Origin: Undaria pinnatifida
Lineage: Eukaryota > Sar > Phaeophyceae > Laminariales > Alariaceae
Direction of reading: 5' to 3'
DNA length: 64,000 bases
NCBI GenBank assembly: GCA_012845835.1
Contig: JABAKD010000009.1
Coordinates: 20,902,318 to 20,966,317 of the forward strand
Shown here: piece after piece, positions 11,281-22,499 of the stretch
Position numbering within the stretch: the stretch's first letter is position 1
Layout: each line of letters begins with the position of its first letter
The notes under the pieces: model-generated
Seen by the model: the letters and a program-made list of their open reading frames with translations, nothing else
What the model was told of the DNA's origin: nothing
Databases searched by the model: none
Position numbers and translations under genes: made by a program

Positions 11281-12119
11281 TTTTTTACTTTTTCTCGGCT
11301 GGAGTTGACTCGAGGCCAAGAAAGTAATCGGCAACACCTGTGTATCTACATACAGCAGACATTGATTAACCCCTTTAGGGACTCCAGAGGGTGGAACGTG
11401 TCGTCAATGAATGGAAACTAGAGCATCGGTACTCGTGGCACGAAGGAGCTCGGACGGCTGGACGGCTGCTGGGGCAGGGAGTTGGGTCCGAATACCATCC
11501 CCCCAAAAAAGTATTCCTACTGCAATACTCACGGCGGTTTAGCAGAAACAAAAAACGCGTACGTATGGCGGAAATAAAGCTACCGCCTGGAAAAAAACGG
11601 ACACGAAAAAAATAACACGTAGTACGAGGGGGGTTTCGCCGCGGCGAGCTGACGCACGCCTGCAGCCCCGCGCATGCCCGAACTGGCTGAGGGCGTACCG
11701 GTGTGCAACTCGAGGTCATTAGTGCAAGGGTACTGCCAAGAGGCGCCTAAAACAAAACAAAATGTTGTCGAGAAGAAAAAACACACAACATCCGCCATTC
11801 GGCACAACAACGCATTTCTTGTTCGTGCAGCAACAGCATGTCGTACAGTACAAAGCAGTTGAGCAGCAGTCGATCGAGTCAATTGACGGTACGAGGCGTC
11901 GGCGATTACGTTGGTGCTGCAAGCTCAGCAGCAGCAGCAGTATGGCGTACAGGCAAGTGCCATGCGAAACCTACGCTGGCAGGAGACCCCCACCGACACG
12001 CCACTTGCCAATTGCGAGATGGTACAGTGCCGAAGAAGATGGATCTAGTCTTTTAGTTTTGGGATGCGGAGACACCAAGACGGGTTGGGTTGCATAACCA
12101 TACTCATGGGGGTCAGCAG

Positions 12120-12240
12120 CAAAAACATATATCGCAGGCATGAGCAGCAGCAGCAGCAGCTAACAGCAGAACAGCACAGCAGCAGTACGTAGCAGCAGCA
12201 GAGCGAAGCAGCAGCAGCAGCAGCAGCAGCAGCACATCAC
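12120..12240. repeat. AGC/CAG trinucleotide tracts
   Basis: Interrupted CAG/AGC runs at 12137-12160, 12170-12205 and 12207-12236, with more at 12380-12405. They give long Cys, Ser or Ala homopolymers in different frames. No coding context was identified. Confidence 0.85.
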
Positions 12241-12575
12241 GCACACCCGACCCCCCCCCGGGGCAGCAGTCGGGGCAAGGGAGCACGGTGGGGCACGACG
12301 AGAAAAGGCATAACCACACCCTCGAGCGTCAGCAACGACACATATCGTAGACTGACCTATTCTGTGAAGGGAGCGGCGTGAGCAGCAGCAGCAGCAGCTG
12401 CAGCAGCACATGACTACGCCCGACCCCCCCCCCGGGGCAGCGGTCGAGGCAACGGAGCACGGTGGGGCACGACGAAAAAAATAATAACCACACCCTCGAG
12501 CGTCAGCAACGACACATATCGCAGACTGACCTATTCCGTGAGGGGGGGGCGCGTGAGGATGTGAAGACAGGGGTA
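12233..12575. repeat. 174-bp tandem duplication
   Basis: TAACCACACCCTCGAGCGTC occurs at 12311 and 12485, both followed by AGCAACGACACATATCG and preceded by CCCGACCCCCCCCCGGGGCA and GAGCACGGTGGGGCACGACG. The two units are about 90% similar by eye. Confidence 0.85.
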
Positions 12576-13082
12576 GTATTTGAAGGCAGATATCAAATCT
12601 TCCTAATGTAGCTGTTTACTCTGGCGTTAGGTGGTACGGCCAAACTCCCGTACATATTTGCTATCAAGCTTCAAATAGGGCTCGAACATTGACACAAGAA
12701 TATTACGCGTACCGCGTGTACGGTGATAACGAGGCGGTAACATCTATGAAAGGGTGTATGGGGGATCGGAGCAAAACAAAAACAGTCTGCCCCGCCGATA
12801 AACAAAACGAGTACAGCATGCCCTATCGCCACTCGGCAAGAGCACGGCCGAGGCCTTCCCCGGCACAGTCATTACAGTCGGGGTTGGTGGGCACGATGGG
12901 GGGGTTTCGGACCGAGAGGTAAATCTCATCGCGTGTTAGCACGAAAAAAACAACAACAAAAAACGACTTGAGAAAAGCTGAGAGGCGCCCAGTGCAAACA
13001 GCCAACATTATCTTATCTGTGTTCTTCGTAAAATTATTTCACAAACGTCAGCTGTGAGCTCGATCAACTCATCTGAGTGTGA

Positions 13083-13146
13083 TCTGCCTGTAGTCTGCCT
13101 GTGATCTGCCTGTGATCTGCCTGTGATCTGCCTGTGATCTGACTGT
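13083..13146. repeat. 12-bp minisatellite (TGATCTGCCTGT)
   Basis: About five to six tandem copies of GTGATCTGCCTG with single-base variants. Confidence 0.9.
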
Positions 13147-13584
13147 GACCTAACAAGCAGCGTTTCACGATAGAGGTGCACCTCTGTTTTTCATTCCTGT
13201 GAGGTTCCTCAATTTCGAAGCTCAAGGCCTCTTCCAAAAACTGATTTATTTGGAGAGAAAACAAAAAAAAAACTGTTAACCACTGATAAACAATCCCATG
13301 GCCTAGGCATTCAACGAAATTCATGCAAAAAATTGCCTATTATTTTTTTTGTTCCCGGCGATTCGGGGTCAAGGAGCCCCTTTGACCAGAAACCATTTCA
13401 GACGAAAAATAGGCTACCGCTATTCTAGCGCGCATCTCGAAAAGCAGTACCACTTTACTCAAGATAGCATCACAGGTCTCGCCGGTACACCCTGACATGG
13501 GTACGAGTTCACGAGCATACCAGGGATTGCTGTCCGTGGTCGCATCGTCGATGCAAGGCTGGGAAGTGTTGAATCCGTCACCAA

Positions 13585-13658
13585 GCTTTGATGGTCTAGA
13601 TGGTTATGACGCCACCTTGACATGGTGGAGGTCCCGGGTTCGAGCCCCGGTCAAAGTA
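13585..13658 (+). tRNA. tRNA-Val (anticodon GAC) with compensated acceptor pair
   Basis: Same 74-bp tRNA as at 3779, but acceptor position 5 is T (GCTTTGA) and its partner is A (TCAAAGT). The C-G pair has thus become T-A on both sides. All other stems are intact and CTTTTTCTTC follows. Paired change is what selection on a folded RNA produces, so this copy is probably a working tRNA gene. A (CAA)n microsatellite begins about 30 bp downstream. Confidence 0.88.
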
Positions 13659-13682
13659 CTTTTTCTTCTTTCTTTCTTATTT

Positions 13683-13684
<2 letters not shown>

Positions 13685-13767
<83 letters not shown>

Positions 13768-13770
13768 CGA
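13685..13770. repeat. (CAA)n microsatellite
   Basis: About 28 uninterrupted CAA/ACA units, giving poly-Asn on one strand and poly-Cys or poly-Val on the other. It is not coding. Confidence 0.98.
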
Positions 13771-13884
13771 CGACACGAAAATAAAGATAACAAGACAAGA
13801 TGGAGCTCCGGGCGGGGCAGCACCGCATGAATCGGACGCCGCCCCGCCGAAAATTGGTTTGCCGAATGATTCCTTGCTCGGGAG

Positions 13885-14045
13885 GGAGGGGGGTACTCAG
13901 TTTGTGCATGGCCGTAGTCGTATGACCATAGACCCTCGCATCCCAACTATGCCGGGACGGGGCACGTCGGGTTTTCACCAACCAGGCAGACATTGTTTGC
14001 ACTAAGCGAGAAGCGCCGTGAGGTGTTCGGCGAGTCGCATGAACG
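13885..14045 (+). repeat. dispersed repeat, family R1 copy 1
   Basis: TTTGTGCATGGCCGTAGTCG, then CTATGCCGGGACGG, CACCA(A/G)CCAGGCAGAC and GTGAGGTGTTCGGCGAGTC. The same order appears inverted at 53600-53750 and, more diverged, at 41420-41570. No TIR, LTR or tail was defined. The boundary is marked by a G-rich run (GGGAGGGAGGGGGG). Confidence 0.75.
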
Positions 14046-14404
14046 GTGAACTGGATTCTTCCAAGAATCGCTCGTAAGACGGATTTCGGCACCTTTTGCC
14101 TACTTTCTTGCTTCTGGGTCCTTGCCGGAGGAGGCGGTTTAAGGTCATAATCGGCCGCGAGCGGTGTTCCGACTTGCGCGTTGCTATCGAGAGTCCGAAC
14201 ATAAAATATCGTACCTCGTTTTCCTTGCGTTATTAATTTGCGGGTAACTGGTCACAATTGAATCACCAAGCAGGCATTATTGGTTGGAGACAAGGGAGAA
14301 AAAAAAAACAGCAAAAAAAAACGAGTCCTTTAGGGGATTGCTTACTTCTACGATGGTTACCCACGCCGGGCCTGGAGGAACAACAACGCATTTGTATTAT
14401 ATTT

Positions 14405-14520
14405 TTTTCCATTTACTTTTCAGCTCCACTTGTGGGAGGCTTTATCCTCAGCAGCTTTTAAGGACAAGCGGTGGTTTCACGTGTCATCCCTTCTTCCCCC
14501 CGATACCCGCCTTAATTTAG
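14405..14520 (+). repeat. dispersed repeat, family R2
   Basis: Shares TTTACTTTTCAGCT.C, GGACAAGC.GTGGT..CA and GTGTC.TCCCTTC.CCCCC with 18003-18130, 24460-24520, 30500-30710 and, inverted, 25920-26050. The element type is not known. Confidence 0.6.
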
Positions 14521-15387
14521 ATCGGGTTTGGCTTTCCTACTGCTCGTCGAGGTTCATCGAATTCTGCTAACTCACACTCTTGCGCCACCAGCATATACAT
14601 GGCGGTAAGGCTCGAACCAGGGACAGGCTGAGCTCGGGCGGAGTTGATACTGCCTACGAGGCCACCCACAAGCGGGGGCAGAAACCAAGAGAGCACCGAA
14701 ACAACGACTAGGCTGATTGCATTAAGCTAGCCATTATATTGGCGTAATTGGGCGTTTTAAAGAGCATAAGAGTAGCACAAGAGGGCTTTTTATTTCGGGC
14801 AAAACGAGCGTGATTGGAGGGGAAACATGTCAGTAGTTTTCTTTTCGTTATCCAGCAAAAAGCACAAAGTCGTCGGAAACAACGACAAGTAGCAAAATGG
14901 ATACAAGCCTCACGAAGACAAAACATACCTAGTACAACGGTGCAATGGTACAATGGTACAATGCTACAATAATGGTACAATGGTGAAATGACGTGGACCT
15001 AAAGTGGGTGTGCACAGTACGCGACACCACGTACCGTAATAACTTCTTTACGTCTAACGTGAGGCTGGGTGTGTCCTAAATCAAATTCAGTGTATGATAC
15101 AAAACGCACCTTCTTGTGTTTCGTGTACATATTAAAGTCCAGTCGTTGTCCTTGACGCCCAATGACTAGAGCGTTGTTCCGTGCTGTGAGCGTATATGAG
15201 TACAGAGGACGAAAAGAGAGCGTGCCAGCAGCTCGTGCGGTAAGGCAGGCCCCGCACATGCTCGTCAAGCAAACCAGCAGTCTAATTTGTTATGCTTTGT
15301 TTCTTTCTCTTGGGTGTTCTTCTACTCCTGAGCTATTAGCTACTAGATAACAGGCCGGCCCCTCCGCCCCAACGGGAATAAGGTATC

Positions 15388-15435
15388 AACGGGTTATCAT
15401 GCAGTACATGCCAATGTACAGCATGATAACCCGTT
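15388..15435. repeat. 48-bp near-perfect hairpin
   Basis: AACGGGTTATCATGC pairs perfectly with GCATGATAACCCGTT. Inside, after one A/A mismatch, GTACAT pairs with ATGTAC around a GCCA loop, giving a 21-bp stem with one bulge. It could be a small-RNA precursor, a protein-binding palindrome or part of a foldback repeat. Transcription cannot be judged from sequence. Confidence 0.85.
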
Positions 15436-15479
15436 CGGGATGGGGTTGACTTCATATGAATTCATACCCCGGGGGTGTC

Positions 15480-15790
15480 GCTATTAATACCAGGTAGGTA
15501 ATAGTCGAAAAGGGCGAACACAGGCGTTCCAATTATATGTACCTGGTATGATATGAGCGACTGCCTTTGCTCCTGCTGCATGCTTCGTATGCCTGGTATG
15601 AGGCCCGACGACGTGTGCTTCATGTTGCATTGGACGTGTTATTTTTTTCATCATGTAGTGCTGTTGTGGTTCGATTTCCTGCTGTGCACCAACTACACAC
15701 ATACACCGTGACTACTGGCACAAAGGCAAGAGCATGGAGCACGGCTGCCGTTGTACCGCTGCTGCTGTAGTGCTGCTGCATACAGCACTG
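15480..15790 (+). repeat. dispersed repeat, family R3 copy 1
   Basis: Contains TGCATGCTTCGTATGCCTGG, CATTGGACGTGTT and ACACATACACCGTGACTACT. The same elements occur in order at 59805-60060, and a short piece (GCATGCTTCGTATACCTGGT) recurs at 16096-16160. A CTGCTGCTG-rich tail follows. Confidence 0.75.
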
Positions 15791-16671
15791 ATTTCGTCGC
15801 TGCGAGGCTGAGCGGCTGTTGTCGAAAAAAAACTCCACCGATCTTTTGGCAGTTTGGTGTGTGTGCCTACAATATGACAGCACGCACTCCACTCACACAT
15901 ACCAAAGAGCGCATACATACACACACTCACAGAGGCACCGTTCGTGGCGGTGACAAACAAGAGGGCTCACAGTGCGGCTACTGTTGAATCGTGAATGCCA
16001 CAAATACTGAGCCTGGAGGGCCATGTGTGATGCAGCAGCAGATAAGCAGCGCGAGAAAGAACATAAAAAATATGGGTTATTATGGGCCTTTGATGCTGCA
16101 TGCTTCGTATACCTGGTATGAGGCCCGGCGATGTGTATGAGGGCATCAACACCCAACAGCTGGTAGCAACAGCACCAGACAGCAGAGGGGAGCAAAAGCG
16201 ATCAGCAGCCAGCAGCAACTAGCAGATGCAGAAAGCAGCAGCTCGCTTCTTGTGCTCTAAAATAGAAGGGGGTTTCCATCGAAAAACTGTGCGTTGTGGT
16301 TCTGTTTTAATGTACGTCCAACTTCGCCACCGCTTCACAGGAAGTCATGATTGACTATCCCCGCCATGGTCTTTCGTTCGCCCGCACAAGGGGCATGGCA
16401 AATGACGACGACGAATCCAAGCGTATGCCGCTGTCTCTGTTGCTCGTAATGGCCCAGGGTGCTGTCTAGCGAGACGCGTCAAACGCGTCAACACATAAAT
16501 CCAAGGAAAAATCGATAAAAGCAGGGCCTCACCTACTACTTTCCAGCTCCTACAAATATGGTATTGAATGATATAAAGGAGCCTGTCTTGATTGAGACCA
16601 CGGATAAGTAAGAGCATGGGGCTGCGTTAATGTCGGCGAAACAGCAGTAGCAATAGCAGCAGCATCTTCAC

Positions 16672-19600
16672 CTGCAACGCGATGTGGTGGTCCCCCATCT
16701 CCCCTTCCAGCTCGGCCTTGGGGACCAGCGCGGCAACCGAATCCACGACGACCATGTCGACCGCTGCCGATTTTACCAGGGTGTCGACGATGTCCAAGGC
16801 TTGCAAAAACAAAAGGCATCGACAACCCGCCGCCGCCACCAGCACCGCCGCCAGGAATCGGCAACGGAAAGAGGCGTTCAGCAACAGCAGCGAAGAGATA
16901 CGTTTACTAAAATAGTTGTTCAGCAAAAGCAATGGGGGAATATATAGCAGTTGAGCATGTTGAAGATGGATAGTTACCGAAGGATAGGCTTTACCCGCCC
17001 GTGAAACAGGGCACAACACCTCCGGGGAACGGCTTACTGTATGAGGAAGTGTTGGTAATTCATTGGCATGCCATTCCGCACCTTGCTCTCCATTGTCCGG
17101 CTGTGCTAAGTACAGGCTGGCCATGTCGACGCCGATCGCTCTGGCGTAGGCCGAATCCAGCGCGTGCTCTGCGTCGATGAATACCGCAGTCCCCCCTGAG
17201 AACGAACACGAATTGCGATGATTGGTCGATCTATCGGTGGGTTAGGCTCATTCCGAACGAACAAAAACAAAATGTCATGAATCGTGACACAAAGAAAAAA
17301 AATCCGATAATTGTCGCGAATCGTGATACTTGTTGTCAGCAATCGTGATCTTGAAAAGTTGAGAAAGTTCCACAGTTATTGAAGTTACGGTTCGTGTCGA
17401 AAAAACGTGTACCACTTCTCCGTTTTTCAAAAAACGGGTTTCTAAACGCCACGAATCGTGATTCTTTCGTCACGAATCGCGATTCTTAGCGTTGGTTAGG
17501 AACGATCCATATTGTCGCAAGGATGTTTTTTGGCTGACCATAAGTTGTCGACTAGCTGCTGGTTGTCAGTTTTATCAGGTAGCTATCCATGACTATTACA
17601 GTTAGTTGTTGGTTGCGTGAGGGAAAATTGCGGAGTTCCGCCCGTTGGCATTGCAAAGGTGCTTTTGCGGCTAGCAATGTGTTTCACCTCGAGAAAGTCC
17701 AAAGTCCGAAAAAAATATCCAAACCGCTAGGGGTGTGTACATAAGCCATGCACCCTTACCCATTTTTTTGTATATGGATATACAGATATACACACCCTGA
17801 TCCCAATCCTCTATAGTACCAGGTATGATTTCGGGGCTAGCCTAGGTTAGTTAGGGCTTAGGCTTCTGGTCGGGTCGAGACGTGGTACCAGGTCTATCGG
17901 TATACTACTCTAGGGTTATTTATTTATTTATTTATTTATTTGTTCATTTATTTATTTATTTATTCATTTGCTTATTTATTGGTTTATCTATTTATTTTTT
18001 CGCACTTTTACTTTCCAGCTTCCGGACAAGCCGTGGTCACAGGTGTCGTCCCTTCCCCCCCCCCGGTTCTCGCCTTCAATTGCCGTCGCGCATACCAGGT
18101 AGGGTTCAACAACGCACTGCTCGTCGATTTTTCATGGAGTGTTGCTGAAATACATATACCGCTAGGGGGGGGCTATGAAATTTATTTTCACTAAAGTCAC
18201 CTGGTTCGGCTTACTTCGCCACCCAACTAGAAGCGACAGTGGTGTACTCCATGTAAGATATTTAATAGCCCCTCGGAAGAGGCCAGTGTCACCGCTTTTA
18301 TCACTGTTCTGCTCTTAGCGCAATAAAATGTTGAAAAAAATCCCCCCCCTTTACCACCCTCGCCCCCCCCTAGCCCCTAAAAAAAACGCCCTCCCCTCAC
18401 CGGTCAAACGACTACAGGATTTACATGATACAGCAGTGGTGCGTTCCACAGCCGTCAGATTTCGTCCCCCTCAAAAACGGTTTTTATAGTTTCCGTTCAA
18501 GTACTGATTAACGTCACCCTGTTGACTCTGGTACAAGCTAGTTCTAACTTCTAAGGGGAGTCGCCGACCTATACCCTTAATGAGGACAGATGCCCAGCAA
18601 CACGAGCGATCGAAGTATCACACACAGCTTGCATTTATGAGCCTCGACGAAATCTTCGATCTCACAGGTGTCGTGCATTGTAATGTTTAATACTATCATA
18701 TAGTGTACCTGGCGGGTTTTTAGTACAGGCGTCGCAAGACGTGACAGGCTGGTTTGGCCGTCTGCTTTGTGCCATTATTGTGGACGCTGTTAAATCGAAT
18801 ACCCTACTGTGATCGTCAAGTCTAAGCGAAAAAGTCTACTCCAGCCAAATCAAAACAGTCGTACGTATTAGACTAAAACAATTGTTCGTTAAATGGTCGG
18901 TTGCTTGGGTGGTTTGGTGGTTTGCCGGTCGGAGTAGGCTTCACGGATGCTAGTTTTTTTTTTTTTTTTAACTATCCTCCGGCGGATGGGGAAAAATAAA
19001 GCTTTAGCTCACCACACTTCCACGTATTTGCATACGCGTCGTGTGTCGATTTAACTCAGTTGCTTTCGCAGCCCAACGCTAGCTGGCGCACCCTTCGGGT
19101 CCCATTGTAGGTATAGCGTCAGCTGTTCCTGTCAGTGGTCTTCGTTACAACCCTAATATGCTAGTTTTATTTTTATTTTTCTGCACAGATTAGGTAGTTT
19201 GCTGGTTGGTTGATTTTCCTCGGGGGTCGAAGATATGGTTGGCTCAATGAATCAAGTGCACAAACGGGCGGGGACGTTGCGTTTCAGTGATTGAACCAAT
19301 TGGAAGGTTGAACCATTCCGTGGGCCCCCGTCGTTTCATAATCCAATAACTCTAACCCAACCATTGCAAAATTCAGCAACCCCAACCATTGCACAAAGGT
19401 ACGGCAACAACGCCAACCATTGCACAAAAGCCAACAATCCCAACCATTGCATAATTCGAGACAGTACAAATTGTCCCACCAGCCTTCTGGCACTGCGCGA
19501 CGGCGTGCAGCGCCACCGTGGTCTTGCCCGAGCTCTCCGGGCCGTACACCTGGCAACAAGGGAGGGTTGAGACGCGAGGGAGCACGTCGCGGCAAGAAAC

Positions 19601-20560
19601 CACGAACAGAAAAAAACGTGAAACAAAGCAAATTAAACACAACAAAACAAATACCTGGTACTGTATACGATACAAAACGAAACGAAACAAAAGAAAACAT
19701 TCTAACAAGCAATGAACAAAAAATGGGTAAGATACGAGAAACAAGACTCACGGTTAGCTTCCTTTGAATTAAACCCTCCAGCGTTTAACGTAGACTGGGA
19801 ACTTGTACATCGGTACATCGGGAGGGATAAATAACCACACCGATGGATTTCGCTGTCTTTCGCAACATGCAACGTATCATATACTGGCAGGGAGCAAGGA
19901 AAATAAAACTTGTTCCTCACCTCGACAACTCTTCCCTTTGGTAGGCCTCCGACGCCCAGGGCGTGATCCAGAGACAAAGACCCCGTGGGGGTGACCTCTA
20001 CCTGTACTTGGAAAAGTAGTTGAAAAACGGAGAGTAGAGCACAACAACAAAGTCTTACTAACTTTCAGTAAACAAAATTTAAAGGTCTTCACCCCAGCCA
20101 TTGAGTGCGCCAACCACCAGGCATGCACGTAAACGGGCGTCCGTCTGTCGCAGCGCCACCCCAAAAACGCGGCCATGCAAGAAACACCAACTCCTTCACA
20201 TTAATTTGCGCCAACTTCTGATGCAGCACCGCTAACGCCTGCCGGAAGCCCGTCCCTGGGGCGCTAGCCCTCCAGTTAGCAAAACACCGTCATATGTTTA
20301 GAAAAATCCGCGGCCCAGCCCCGGGCTAGCAGGAAAACACCACCCCTTTAGGAACGGCCGCCTCCGTAACACCTAGGAAACCTGGGCTAGCAGCAAAACA
20401 CTACCAGTTGAGGACACCCCGCCTCTTTCCTACCTTAGAAACCTGTCGAGAGCCGAGCTGCATGACTGCACCCTTCCCGTAAGCCATCTCCACTTGCTTC
20501 AAAGCCATCGTCAGAGCGAGCTGCTTCTTCGTCACGCCTTCTGCTCCCTCCCCTGCTGGC
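16672..20560 (-). CDS. recA: RecA recombinase, bacterial type, N-terminal and core exons (partial)
   Basis: Five phase-consistent exons. Exon 1, about 20560-20434, reads [14 protein letters not shown] and [11 protein letters not shown]. Exon 2 (20001-19921) carries [19 protein letters not shown]. Exon 3 (19549-19480) holds Walker [11 protein letters not shown]. Exon 4 (17195-17082) has [19 protein letters not shown] with the catalytic Glu. Exon 5 (16799-16672) has Walker [21 protein letters not shown]. Every intron has GT...AG ends. RecA forms ATP-dependent filaments on single-stranded DNA for strand exchange; in algae this bacterial type works in plastid or mitochondrion, imported from the cytosol. 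The 5' exon with the targeting peptide and all exons after GDHHIALQ (L1, L2, C-terminal domain) were not found, so the gene is either split by very long introns or truncated. Confidence 0.9.
17905..18000. repeat. (TTTA)n tetranucleotide tract
   Basis: An interrupted TTTATTTATTTA array inside the recA intron between exons 3 and 4, next to a family R2 repeat (18003-18130). Confidence 0.9.
18200..19300. other. recA intron, no embedded gene seen
   Basis: Positions 17196-19479 form one intron of recA. Apart from the TTTA tract, the R2 repeat and homopolymer runs, I see no coding exon. Near 19360-19450 there are four copies of CCAACCATTGCA(C/A)AA. Confidence 0.6.
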
Positions 20561-20654
20561 GTTGTCCACGTCAAGGCACCACAAAAACGCCCGGCCACGG
20601 AGGGGGCAGAGGGAGGGGAGAGGAGGAATGGGGGGGGGGGGGAGAGGGGTGCGT

Positions 20655-21225
20655 ACTCATTTGTTGCTTGCCTTAGTCACTTGACCATTGACCACGCATC
20701 CTTTCGAGACGGAGCACCGTTCCAACTCCTAATAGAGACACCTCCAACATTTGGGCGCGTATTAAGCTTTTTCCATATATTGCATAAAAACTGTTTGCTT
20801 GTCCTATCCCCTGCCTGTCTTGCCGTCTGTGGCCACCATCTATCTCCTAGGAGAGCGATCGTTTTCTCGCTGCTTTCTAGTCTACCAAACTCGTCCATGT
20901 CACATTCGTCTAATTTCTTCATCTCCTCTAACACATCCCGTTCCTCCTTGTATAGTTCACATTATCCTACTGTGTGAGTCCTACTCTCTATTATTGTGCC
21001 ACACGGGCACATATTTGTAGCCACATCCTCCTCCTCCCGACTACTGGTATATCTCTTTCTTTTTTTTGGTAGGTCCAGGTCTCCTACACGAAATCGCGGT
21101 TTCCGCTTTTTCGCGTGGTGCATTGGGCCGTGCAAATACGTTTTCATTCCAACATCTATAGAGGAGGGGAGAGGCATCAAAATCGAAGCAGTGCAGGTAC
21201 GCAAACCTCCAAGGACTCCGACCAC
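20655..21225 (-). mobile_element. non-LTR retrotransposon (LINE) 3' end, decayed
   Basis: The minus frame reads MCPCGTIIESRTHTVG, a stop, then CELYKEERDVLEEMKK and IRSWNGAPSRKDAW. The spacing C-x-C, H, C is the Cys/His knuckle typical of the tail of LINE reverse transcriptase polyproteins. A TAA at 20962-20964 falls inside the knuckle in the same frame, so the copy is inactive. The upstream part (YLHGPMHHAKKRKPRF) reaches about 21225, where the copy appears 5'-truncated. A second fragment of the same 3' end, on the same strand, lies at 58245-58370. Both end beside G-rich runs on the + strand. The protein domains needed for reverse transcription are absent. Confidence 0.7.
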
Positions 21226-21715
21226 GGAACAGGCTCTTTCTTGCCAGCAAATTCAAGAGGTAGGTAGGGCCGTCTGCGAGCCGAAGCACCTACGCATGGG
21301 GGGATACAGGAAACCCCGAACCTTTGTATTTTGCCCGGTGTCTCTCAAGTGAAGGCGACAGAGGAATTTACAGGGAAGGGGGGGGGGGGGGGGCATGATG
21401 CCGCCACATGCACTTGAAATGTTCCACCGCCCACTTGGATGCGCGTGAAGCCTATGACGTGCTCCCATGCAACAACCGCTGCACTCGATACATAGATGAA
21501 AACCAGCCGCTGCACTCGGTGGACGGTTCAAAAGCACCCGCTGCATTCGAATAGAAGGATGGAGAATGGAAGGATTCAGATGTGATACGCCCTTCATACC
21601 ATGGAGAGCATCGCTGTGGGTACGTTTAACGTGACGGTCGCGAGGACGTTTGAGCAGCACGTCATCTTATTGCCTCATTCGCGCTCAGAATCAGAGCACG
21701 GCGGGTGAACAAAAT

Positions 21716-21946
21716 CAAGACCAATATCAACACCAACACACCAACCCCAACACCAGCACTAAAACCCACACCAACATCAACACTGACGCTAACACAAACA
21801 CCAATACCAACACCAACACCAACACCAACACTGACACTAACACCAACGCCAACGCCAACACGGTTACCAACACCAACAACAGCAACAACAACACCAACAA
21901 CACAATTGACCTCGACAACACCAACACCAACCCAACAAATTGACCT
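21716..21946. repeat. AACACC-type minisatellite
   Basis: ACCAACACCAACACC-like 6-bp repeats with interruptions give long Asn-Thr or Pro-Thr frames on + and Leu-Val on -. It is not a protein gene. Confidence 0.9.
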
Positions 21947-22194
21947 AAAAATCTGCGTGCGCCAGCAAGTTACTTCATGGGAAACAATACCTCACGAGGG
22001 GAGGAAAGTTTCTAGTCTTCGCTACAAATATATCAGGAGGCCTCGCCCAACGAACGTGCTGCATACAACTTGTCCACTATGGTACCTTCGTATTTATTAC
22101 CCTGGCCTAGCGTTTATTTATCTTTATTCATTACTACCGTGGTATATGCTAGGAATATTTTAAGCGAAGTTATTACTGTGGTACAGCAGCATTC

Positions 22195-22300
22195 TGTACT
22201 TGCCTAACGCGCGACTCGCAGCGGCTTTAGAGGACGCCGTCCCTTTCCCCTTCGCCCTGACCGCAAAATGCCTCTGAAACTGAGCTCCCGCCCCTACCCA
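22195..22300 (-). other. possible exon, Lys/Ala/Ser-rich
   Basis: After GGGAGCTCAG a minus frame reads FQRHFAVRAKGKGTAS and SKAAASRALGK. The composition would suit the end of an organelle-targeting region and the strand agrees with recA, whose 5' exon is missing. No clean donor was found, so this is a lead, not a call. Confidence 0.2.
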
Positions 22301-22499
22301 TCCGGCGCAGCGGGCAGCATTTGGCCGAGCCCCGCATGAGACAAGGGGGCGGAGGTGAGCGGTGTTGCCCGCACCGGTGACGCGCAGTCTGCCAACGGAG
22401 AGGAGGGAAGGGAGGAAGGGGGGAGGGAGAGAGAAAGGCAGTGTGGGACGGATCTATATCTTTGTGTTTGTGCGGTTGACATCTTTGTCGTAAATCACC

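Noticed and set aside
13622-14092. Poly-Asn, poly-Cys and poly-Val proteins
   Set aside because: Translation of the (CAA)n microsatellite plus a family R1 repeat.
14600-14650. Possible minus-strand tRNA from GTCCCTGGTTCGAGCC
   Set aside because: Only a B-box/T-arm-like piece is present; no matching acceptor stem or anticodon arm could be formed.
17195-19480. Apparent frameshift between recA exons 3 and 4 at a poly-G run
   Set aside because: On recount, the first G of the run belongs to the AG acceptor; five Gs remain and the phase (one base from exon 3) is correct.
21650-22163. Asn/Thr- or Pro/Thr-rich secreted-type protein
   Set aside because: Frame is imposed by the AACACC minisatellite; no start context or flanking coding sequence.
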